A DNA stretch of 5,030 nucleotides from an uncultured beta proteobacterium. Lineage in GTDB: Bacteria > Pseudomonadota > Gammaproteobacteria > Burkholderiales > Burkholderiaceae_C. Numbering within the stretch: position 1 is the first letter of the stretch; each line of letters opens with the position of its first letter. The DNA is taken from positions 1-5,030 of the forward strand of contig CAIWRE010000546.1 of the NCBI GenBank assembly GCA_903914985.1. The letters are read 5' to 3'. Position numbers and translations under genes: made by a program. The notes below the pieces were generated by a model that was given only the letters and a program-made list of their open reading frames with translations, had not been told where the DNA came from and made no database searches. This document shows, piece by piece, positions 1-5,030 of this stretch.

Positions 1-1479
1 CAAGATGTCGTCGAGCACCTCATAAGCGGGCAAGCTGTCTTGGTCGGTTTGATCGGGGCGCAACTCGGCGCTGGGTGGTCGGGTGATGATGCGCTCAGGA
101 ATCGGCTGGTCGCAAGTGCCGTAAGGGTTGTGTTCATTGCGCCAGCGGGCCAGCGCAAACACCCGCGTTTTGAGCAGGTCTTTGATCACCGCAAAGCCGC
201 CTGCCATGTCGCCGTACAACGTGCAGTACCCGGTGGCCATCTCGGATTTGTTGCCGGTGGTCAGCACCATGCTGCCGAACTTGTTGCTCAGCGCCATCAA
301 TAAGGTGCCGCGAATCCGGGCTTGGATGTTCTCTTCGGTAGCGTCCTCCGCCTTGCCCGCGAAATCTGCAGCCAAGGAGTTTTTGAAGGCGGCAAACTCC
401 GGTTCAATCGAAATTTCGTCGTAGCGCACGCCGATGCGCTTGGCCATATCGCGCGCATCAATCCAGCTGATATCGGCGGTATAGGGTGAGGGCATCATGA
501 CCGCGCGAACCCGGTCGGCGCCCAGCGCGTCGACCGCAATGGCCAGCACCAGGGCGGAATCGATGCCACCCGACAAGCCCAACAAGGCGCCGGGAAAGCG
601 GTTTTTCCCCAAGTAGTCGCGCACACCCAGCACCAGCGCGTCCCACACATCGGCCTCGGCACCGCGCGAAGGCTCAACCGGTGCTGTCCAACGGGCCGAT
701 GCGCCTGGAACAGTCAGCGTTGCGGTGAACAGGTCTTCTTTGAAACTTGGCGCACGCCCACCCACGGCACCGTCGCTGTTAAGCGCAAAGGAATGCCCCT
801 CGAACACCAACTCGTCCTGACCACCGACCAAGTGGGCGTAGATGAGCGGCAAGCCCGTGGCGCGCACGCGCTCTGCCATGACGGTTTCACGCTCCTGGCC
901 CTTGCCGGCGTGGAATGGCGATGCATTGATCACTGCGAGCACCTGGGCACCCGCTGCTTTTGCCAAGCGCGCAGACTCTTCGAACCAGGCGTCCTCGCAT
1001 ATCAGCAGACCGACCTTGACGCGTGCGCCCTCGTCTCCGGCTTCAAACACACAGACACCGTTGCCGGGCACAAAGTAGCGCCGTTCGTCAAAAACCTGGT
1101 AGTTGGGCAACTCGCGCTTGGCATAAGTGGCAAGTACCTGGCCTTCGCGCAAGACGCTGGCGCAATTAAAGCGTTGCTGCACCGCCACCGATGCGGTGCG
1201 CCGGTCGCCTCCTTGGGGGTGGCCGACCACCACGGCCATGTCTTTTAACCCGGCAAGCTGCCGGGTCAGGGCTTTCAGGGCATCATCGCTGGCGCGCATA
1301 AAGGCGGGGCGCAAATACAGGTCTTCCGCGGCATAGCCACACAGAGACAATTCCGGCGTCAGCAACAGGCGGGCGCCTTGGGCATGTGCCTGTTCCGCTG
1401 CTGCAACGATTTTTTGCACGTTCCCCGCAAAATCTCCGACCGTGAAGTTGAGTTGCGCAACGCAGATTTTGAGAGTCAT
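1..1479 (-). CDS. nadE: Glutamine-dependent NAD+ synthase, C-terminus beyond window
   Basis: Cytoplasmic enzyme of the last step of NAD+ synthesis: nicotinic acid adenine dinucleotide + ATP + glutamine gives NAD+, AMP, PPi and glutamate. My minus-strand translation reads 493 codons without a stop. Residues 1-260 form a nitrilase-fold glutaminase with the full Glu-Lys-Cys triad: E43 in TPELSLCGY, K121 in YAKRELPNYQVFDE, C161 in LLICEDAW. From about 275 follows the synthetase domain with the PP-loop ATPase motif SGGIDS (303-308), then TTGNKSE (407-413) and GYCTLYGDMAGGF (417-429), typical of NadE. Bacterial two-domain enzymes run about 540-560 residues, so some 60-70 residues are missing at the left edge. 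The start MTLKICVAQLNFTVGD matches the family N-terminus; no Shine-Dalgarno is visible before it. The start lies only 12 bp from the divergent gene at 1492. The intact glutaminase domain distinguishes it from short ammonia-dependent NadE. Identification is firm. Confidence 0.97.
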   Translation of the reverse strand, partial: MTLKICVAQLNFTVGDFAGNVQKIVAAAEQAHAQGARLLLTPELSLCGYAAEDLYLRPAFMRASDDALKALTRQLAGLKDMAVVVGHPQGGDRRTASVAVQQRFNCASVLREGQVLATYAKRELPNYQVFDERRYFVPGNGVCVFEAGDEGARVKVGLLICEDAWFEESARLAKAAGAQVLAVINASPFHAGKGQERETVMAERVRATGLPLIYAHLVGGQDELVFEGHSFALNSDGAVGGRAPSFKEDLFTATLTVPGASARWTAPVEPSRGAEADVWDALVLGVRDYLGKNRFPGALLGLSGGIDSALVLAIAVDALGADRVRAVMMPSPYTADISWIDARDMAKRIGVRYDEISIEPEFAAFKNSLAADFAGKAEDATEENIQARIRGTLLMALSNKFGSMVLTTGNKSEMATGYCTLYGDMAGGFAVIKDLLKTRVFALARWRNEHNPYGTCDQPIPERIITRPPSAELRPDQTDQDSLPAYEVLDDIL

Positions 1480-1491
1480 GAACCGATAACA

Positions 1492-2703
1492 ATGGAAAAA
1501 AAGAAGAATTCGACCGCTAGATTTGATTATGTCACCCGGGTACTCCCGTCCATCGGCGATGTCCCCGCTGGTGTCTGGGACGAACTGTTGGCAGCCCACA
1601 CGGATGCCAGCCCCTTCATGCAGCATGCCTATTTGCTGGCGATGGAGACCAGTGGGAGCGCCAGCCCCGCTACCGGGTGGCTGGCACGCATCATCACCCT
1701 GGAATACGAGGGTACGTTGGTGGCGGCCTGCGCGTTGTACGTCAAAGACCACTCCTACGGTGAATATGTGTTCGACTGGGCCTGGGCCAACGCCTACCAA
1801 CAGCACGGCCTCGCCTATTACCCCAAGGCGGTCGTCGCAGTGCCTTTTACGCCGGTGCCAGGTGCGCGCTTGCTGGCAGTGAGTGACGACGCCCGCACCA
1901 CTCTGGTGCACGCTCTGGTGCAGTGGAGCCAGGAACAGCAGCTTTCGTCCTTGCACCTCTTGTTTTTGTCTGAGCGCGACCTGCAGGCCTGCGAGGTAGC
2001 GGGACTGATGCCGCGCCACACCGTGCAGTTCCACTGGACCAACACTACGCCTGGCTATGCGGACTTTGACGATTTTCTGTCACACCTCGCCCAAGAAAAA
2101 CGCAAAAAAATCCGCCAGGAGCGACGCAAAGTGGCGGATGCCGGAGTGCAATTTCGCTGGTCGCGTGGCGCCGACATTAGCGACGCCGATTGGGAGTTTT
2201 TTTACCAATGCTACGAACGCACCTACCTTGAACACGGTAACGCGCCCTACCTGAGCCGCGATTTCTTCACTCAGATGCAAACTGATATGCCCGAAAACTG
2301 GCTGCTGTTTATTGCGCAACGCGATGGACGCCCGATCGCCAGCAGCCTGATTGCCTTGAGCACGCCGGCAGTGGATCCCTCAGCCCAGGCGCAGCCCAAA
2401 GTCGCCTACGGCCGGTATTGGGGCGCTTTGGAACGGGTGGACTGCCTGCACTTTGAAGCTTGCTACTACCAACCGCTGGCCTGGTGCATCGCACACGGCT
2501 ACCACCGCTTTGAAGGCGGTGCCCAGGGCGAGCACAAAATGGCACGCGCGCTGCTGCCCGTCAAGACCAGCAGTGCGCATTGGCTGGCGCACCCCGCGTT
2601 TGCCGATGCTGTTTCGCACTTTTTAGAGCGCGAGGGTGCGGGAATTGAGAATTACATGGACGATCTTCAACAGAGATCGCCACTGCGCCCACCCAAGCTT
2701 TAG
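1492..2703 (+). CDS. FemAB-like / COG3146 (DUF482) putative N-acyltransferase
   Basis: A 403-residue protein of the FemAB_like (DUF482, COG3146) group, predicted to have a GNAT-type acyltransferase fold; family names mention peptidoglycan biosynthesis but no substrate is established to my knowledge. Recognisable blocks in order: SPFMQHAYLLAMETSGS (40-56), TGWLARIITLE (61-71), the signature HSYGEYVFDWAWANAY (87-102) and YYPKAVVAVPFTPVPGARLL (109-128), a basic stretch KRKKIRQERRK (203-213), YGRYWGALE (306-314), LHFEACYYQ (319-327) and EGGAQGEHKMARALLPV (341-357). About 15 residues rich in Pro, Ala and Gln (290-304) look like a loop insertion. No signal peptide or membrane segment is seen, so it is probably cytoplasmic. 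The reading frame is open back to 1378, but that extension lies wholly inside nadE; ATG 1492 gives the expected N-terminus just before VLPSIGDVPAGVWDELL. No clear Shine-Dalgarno precedes it. Its stop overlaps the ppa stop. Family call strong, function unknown. Confidence 0.92.
   Translation: MEKKKNSTARFDYVTRVLPSIGDVPAGVWDELLAAHTDASPFMQHAYLLAMETSGSASPATGWLARIITLEYEGTLVAACALYVKDHSYGEYVFDWAWANAYQQHGLAYYPKAVVAVPFTPVPGARLLAVSDDARTTLVHALVQWSQEQQLSSLHLLFLSERDLQACEVAGLMPRHTVQFHWTNTTPGYADFDDFLSHLAQEKRKKIRQERRKVADAGVQFRWSRGADISDADWEFFYQCYERTYLEHGNAPYLSRDFFTQMQTDMPENWLLFIAQRDGRPIASSLIALSTPAVDPSAQAQPKVAYGRYWGALERVDCLHFEACYYQPLAWCIAHGYHRFEGGAQGEHKMARALLPVKTSSAHWLAHPAFADAVSHFLEREGAGIENYMDDLQQRSPLRPPKL
1526..1531 (-). 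promoter_or_regulatory. Possible -10 for nadE inside the divergent gene
   Basis: Minus-strand CATAAT matches TATAAT in five of six positions, 47 bases before the nadE ATG and within the first codons of the FemAB-like gene. No convincing -35 lies at the right distance (best 2/6). Listed because the 12-bp gap forces any nadE promoter to lie inside the neighbouring gene. Confidence 0.2.
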
Positions 2704-3242
2704 CCGGCGCCGTGCTCTTTTTGGTAGTTGGCAATGCCGTCCATGATTTCCTGGCGGGCCGATTCAGGACCTTCCCAACCCAGAATCTTGACCCATTTGC
2801 CAATCTCGAGGTCTTTGTAGTGCTCAAAAAAGTGGGCAATGGTTTTCAGGCGGAAGGGGTTCAGGTCTTCCGGTTTTTGCCATTGGGTGTACAGCGACAA
2901 GATCTTGTCCACCGGTACCGCTAAGACCTTGCCGTCTTGGCCGGCTTCGTCTTCCATTTTCAAAATACCAATGGCGCGGCAGGGAACGACCACGCCGGGA
3001 ATCAAGGGCACGGGCGTGATCACGAGCACGTCCACCGGGTCGCCGTCACCCGAGATGGTTTTGGGCACGTAACCGTAATTAGTCGGGTAATGCATGGCGG
3101 TGCTCATGAACCGGTCCACAAAAATCGCGCCGGATTCTTTGTCCACTTCGTACTTCACGGGGTCGGCATTCATCGGGATTTCGATGATCACGTTGAATGC
3201 GTTGGGCACGTCTTTGCCTGGGGAAACTTTGTCTAGGGACAT
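2700..3242 (-). CDS. ppa: Soluble inorganic pyrophosphatase (family I)
   Basis: Cytoplasmic Mg2+-dependent enzyme hydrolysing PPi to two phosphates, pulling forward nucleic acid, aminoacyl-tRNA and NAD synthesis. The 180-residue length is close to E. coli Ppa and I can place every classical active-site residue, each offset by one from E. coli numbering: E21, K30, E32, R44, Y52, Y56, D66/D68/D71 in the signature GDGDPVDV, D98, D103, K105, Y142 and K143. The protein is therefore complete and very likely active; family I rather than the Mn-dependent family II. ATG at 3240-3242 gives the normal short N-terminal extension MSLDKVSPGK; a weak GACGAG-like Shine-Dalgarno precedes it. The TAA stop overlaps the TAG of the convergent gene by 4 bp, leaving no room for an intergenic terminator. 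It is divergent from hppA, a membrane pyrophosphatase using the same substrate, across 219 bp. Confidence 0.98.
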   Translation of the reverse strand: MSLDKVSPGKDVPNAFNVIIEIPMNADPVKYEVDKESGAIFVDRFMSTAMHYPTNYGYVPKTISGDGDPVDVLVITPVPLIPGVVVPCRAIGILKMEDEAGQDGKVLAVPVDKILSLYTQWQKPEDLNPFRLKTIAHFFEHYKDLEIGKWVKILGWEGPESARQEIMDGIANYQKEHGAG

Positions 3243-3290
3243 GAATAACTCGTCGTAAGGTTAGGGGAAGCGAGACTAGGATTAACCCTC

Positions 3291-3296
3291 ATTTTA
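3291..3296 (-). promoter_or_regulatory. Candidate -10 element for ppa
   Basis: On the minus strand this reads TAAAAT, five of six matches to TATAAT, and would place the transcript start about 40 bases before the ppa ATG. No good -35 hexamer sits at 16-18 bases; the nearest, TTGCGC, is at 14. Tentative. Confidence 0.3.
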
Positions 3297-3299
3297 CTG

Positions 3300-3332
3300 A
3301 CTCAGCCCTTGCGCAACGGCCATCCGCTGAGT
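3300..3332. repeat. Inverted repeat upstream of ppa, possible operator
   Basis: ACTCAGC (3300-3306) and GCTGAGT (3326-3332) form a perfect 7-bp inverted repeat around 19 bases that include the 8-bp palindrome TTGCGCAA (3309-3316). Read toward ppa it covers the stretch just upstream of the candidate -10 at 3291-3296, a suitable place for a regulator. Seven-base arms with this spacing can arise by chance, so the operator reading is weak. Confidence 0.3.
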
Positions 3333-3352
3333 TTTACGGCTACATTGGGGTG

Positions 3353-3379
3353 TTGGCCAATCGTTACCCTGCTTATTGT
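3353..3379 (+). promoter_or_regulatory. Weak candidate promoter for hppA
   Basis: TTGGCC (3353-3358, 4/6 to TTGACA) and TATTGT (3374-3379, 4/6 to TATAAT) are separated by 15 bases, shorter than ideal. A start near 3386 would put the 3390-3431 hairpin almost at the 5' end of a leader of about 75 bases. The match is weak, and the TTGGCCAA palindrome (3353-3360) overlaps it. Confidence 0.2.
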
Positions 3380-3389
3380 TCGGGGCACT

Positions 3390-3431
3390 GAGGAAGCAAC
3401 GTAGCGGGGGCACCGCTGGCGTTGCTCCCTC
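3390..3431 (+). repeat. Long imperfect hairpin in the hppA leader
   Basis: The arm GAGGAAGCAACG (3390-3401) pairs with CGTTGCTCCCTC (3420-3431): 11 Watson-Crick pairs and one A-C mismatch (3394 with 3427). Inside it AGCGG (3403-3407) pairs with CCGCT (3413-3417) around the loop GGGCA. Together this is about 16 Watson-Crick pairs in 42 bases, ending 19 bases before the hppA Shine-Dalgarno. No T-run follows on either strand, so it does not look like an intrinsic terminator. It could be a 5' UTR stabilising stem, a translational control element or a protein-binding palindrome. The structure is seen directly; its role is not known. Confidence 0.7.
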
Positions 3432-3450
3432 ATTCGAACAACATGCTAGT

Positions 3451-3455
3451 AGGAG
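3451..3455 (+). promoter_or_regulatory. Ribosome binding site of hppA
   Basis: AGGAG followed by a six-base spacer (TAATTT) to ATG 3462. It is the only strong Shine-Dalgarno among the three starts visible in this window apart from the weak one before ppa, and it fixes the hppA start. Confidence 0.88.
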
Positions 3456-3461
3456 TAATTT

Positions 3462-5030
3462 ATGACTGGTAACGCAGCGCTGATTCTGGCGCTTGGTTGT
3501 GGTTTGGTCGCCGTACTTTACGGTGTCTGGGCTCGCAGTTGGATTCTTTCTCAAGACGCGGGCAACGCCCGCATGCAAGAAATTGCAGCCGCCATTCAGA
3601 CCGGTGCGGGGGCCTATCTGGCGCGCCAATACAAAACCATTTCCATGGTAGGCGTCGTTCTAGCTATCCTGATTTCCGTGGTTCTGGACCCCTTGAGCGC
3701 GGTCGGCTTCGTTCTGGGCGCCGTATTGTCAGGTGCATGCGGCTTCATTGGCATGAACGTGTCGGTGCGGGCCAATGTACGCACAGCACAGGCTGCAACC
3801 CGTGGCATCGGCCCGGCGTTGGACGTGGCCTTTCGCGGCGGTGCCATCACCGGCATGCTGGTGGTCGGGCTGGGCTTGCTCGGTGTTACCGGTTTCTACT
3901 GGTACCTCACCAGCGGCGGCGTGCCGGCCGACGGCAAGGCATTTGCGGGCTTGCTGAACCCCTTGGTGGGTTTTGCCTTCGGTTCGTCGCTGATTTCCAT
4001 TTTTGCCCGTTTGGGCGGTGGCATTTTCACCAAAGGTGCTGACGTGGGCGCGGACCTGGTGGGCAAGGTCGAAGCCGGTATTCCCGAAGACGACCCGCGC
4101 AATCCTGCCGTGATTGCCGACAACGTGGGCGACAACGTGGGCGATTGCGCCGGTATGGCGGCAGACTTGTTCGAAACCTACGCCGTCACGCTGATTGCGA
4201 CCATGGTGCTGGGTGCCTTGCTGGCAGGCGCGGGCGGCCCGAACGCTGTGCTGTACCCCCTGGTTCTGGGTGGCGTGTCCATCATCGCCTCGATCATCGG
4301 CTGTTTTTTTGTCAAAGCCAGCCCAGGAATGACCAATGTGATGCCAGCGCTCTACAAGGGCCTGGCTGTGTCTGGCGTACTTTCGCTGATCGCGTTCTAC
4401 TTCGTGACGCAGTCGCTTTTCCCGGCCGCGGTCACACTGTCGGATGGATCCATTCTGAGCAGTGATCGCTTGTTCGGTACCTGCGCCATTGGCCTGATCT
4501 TGACTGGTGCGCTGGTCTGGATCACCGAGTACTACACCGGCACCCAGTACGCGCCGGTGCAGCATATTGCACAAGCATCCACTACGGGCCATGGCACCAA
4601 CATCATTGCCGGTTTGGGCGTTTCCATGCGCTCCACCGCCTGGCCTGTGCTTTTTGTCTGCGCTGCGATTTACAGCGCCTACAACCTGGGCGGTTTGTAC
4701 GGTATTGCCATTGCGGCAACCGCCATGCTGAGCATGGCGGGTATCGTGGTGGCACTCGATGCCTACGGCCCCATCACCGACAACGCCGGTGGTATCGCCG
4801 AAATGTCCGAGCTGCCCGCCAGTGTGCGGGACATCACCGACCCCCTGGACGCGGTGGGTAACACCACCAAAGCGGTCACCAAAGGCTATGCCATCGGCTC
4901 GGCCGGTCTGGCGGCATTGGTTCTGTTTGCCGACTACACCCACAAGCTCGAAGGTCTGGGCGCGCACGTCAAGTTCGATTTGAGCGACCCCAAAGTCATC
5001 ATCGGCTTGTTCATCGGCGGCTTGATTCCC
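3462..5030 (+). CDS. hppA: K+-independent H+-translocating membrane pyrophosphatase, C-terminus beyond window
   Basis: Inner-membrane ion pump that couples PPi hydrolysis to proton translocation. The frame is open for 523 codons to the right edge; bacterial homologues have about 660-720 residues and roughly 16 membrane helices, so the last quarter is absent. Substrate and metal motifs are intact: DVGADLVGKVE (194-204), DNVGDNVGDCAGMAADLFETY split over 220-240, and DNAGGIAEM (440-448). Clear hydrophobic helices occur at about 4-24, 60-78, 81-103, 127-149, 162-183, 241-258, 264-284, 299-320, 340-355 and 408-433. In GNTTKAVTKGYAIGSAG (466-482) the lysine K470 with T473 occupies the position that is alanine in K+-dependent enzymes, which marks the K+-independent proton-pumping class. 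E238 in the FETY segment is probably the semi-conserved gate glutamate. Start ATG 3462 has a good AGGAG six bases upstream. Divergent partner is ppa. Confidence 0.98.
   Translation, partial: MTGNAALILALGCGLVAVLYGVWARSWILSQDAGNARMQEIAAAIQTGAGAYLARQYKTISMVGVVLAILISVVLDPLSAVGFVLGAVLSGACGFIGMNVSVRANVRTAQAATRGIGPALDVAFRGGAITGMLVVGLGLLGVTGFYWYLTSGGVPADGKAFAGLLNPLVGFAFGSSLISIFARLGGGIFTKGADVGADLVGKVEAGIPEDDPRNPAVIADNVGDNVGDCAGMAADLFETYAVTLIATMVLGALLAGAGGPNAVLYPLVLGGVSIIASIIGCFFVKASPGMTNVMPALYKGLAVSGVLSLIAFYFVTQSLFPAAVTLSDGSILSSDRLFGTCAIGLILTGALVWITEYYTGTQYAPVQHIAQASTTGHGTNIIAGLGVSMRSTAWPVLFVCAAIYSAYNLGGLYGIAIAATAMLSMAGIVVALDAYGPITDNAGGIAEMSELPASVRDITDPLDAVGNTTKAVTKGYAIGSAGLAALVLFADYTHKLEGLGAHVKFDLSDPKVIIGLFIGGLIP

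Noticed and set aside
793..1248. 151-codon plus-strand open frame
   Set aside because: Antisense to the nadE glutaminase domain, whose catalytic motifs are intact on the minus strand.
1378..1491. Upstream in-frame extension of the FemAB-like protein (38 codons)
   Set aside because: It is entirely inside nadE coding sequence and adds residues not expected in the family; ATG 1492 fits the known N-terminus.
2104..2110. Seven-A run in the FemAB-like gene (also one at 1496-1502)
   Set aside because: Considered as a slippage or programmed frameshift site, but the reading frame encodes a Lys-rich basic stretch of the family and continues intact, with no overlapping product.
2661..2679. CGATCT/AGATCG hairpin, 21 bases past the ppa stop
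   Set aside because: Only six pairs with a seven-base loop and no T-run on either strand; inside the end of the FemAB-like gene. Too weak to call a terminator.
2705..2722. CGGCGCCG palindrome followed by five T after the FemAB-like stop
   Set aside because: The palindrome has no loop and could pair only two or three bases as a hairpin; the T-run is ppa coding sequence. Not a credible intrinsic terminator.
3294..3629. Minus-strand open frame spanning the ppa-hppA gap
   Set aside because: It runs from inside hppA across the gap, ends before ppa, and its composition is unlike a real protein. No ribosome binding site supports it.
3729..4967. Long 412-codon open frame on the minus strand
   Set aside because: It lies antisense to hppA and its His/Gly/Gln/Arg-rich translation has no family character. 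It is a shadow of the high-GC codon pattern of a clearly identified gene.

Overview
This is an ordinary chromosomal housekeeping region, most likely from a Burkholderiales betaproteobacterium of the Comamonadaceae type (Rhodoferax, Polaromonas or Acidovorax relatives). The assignment rests on the high-GC coding bias and the character of the proteins: a two-domain glutamine-dependent NAD synthase, a FemAB-like COG3146 protein, a 180-residue family I pyrophosphatase and a K+-independent proton-pumping pyrophosphatase. The genus is an inference from memory of such proteins and was not searched.

Layout, left to right. Bases 1-1479 (minus strand) carry the first 493 codons of nadE; its C-terminus lies off the left edge. 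Twelve bases further on, in the opposite direction, a FemAB/GNAT-fold protein of unknown substrate (DUF482/COG3146) occupies 1492-2703. It converges on ppa (2700-3242, minus strand), and the two stop codons overlap by 4 bp. A 219-bp divergent region (3243-3461) separates ppa from hppA (3462 to the right edge, plus strand, 523 codons present). This gap holds a long hairpin just before the hppA ribosome binding site, a smaller inverted repeat near a candidate ppa promoter, and weak promoter-like hexamers. All coding space is otherwise filled and there is no stretch over 300 bases without a gene. I saw no mobile element, CRISPR array, tRNA or rRNA.

Functional theme. NAD synthase releases pyrophosphate, and the two genes sharing the 3243-3461 region encode the two alternative ways to consume it: soluble Ppa dissipates it as heat, while membrane HppA conserves part of its energy as a proton gradient. 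The FemAB-like protein has no obvious link to this chemistry. I did not find a clearly novel biological system; the best leads are the shared ppa/hppA control region with its hairpin and the tightly packed gene boundaries.
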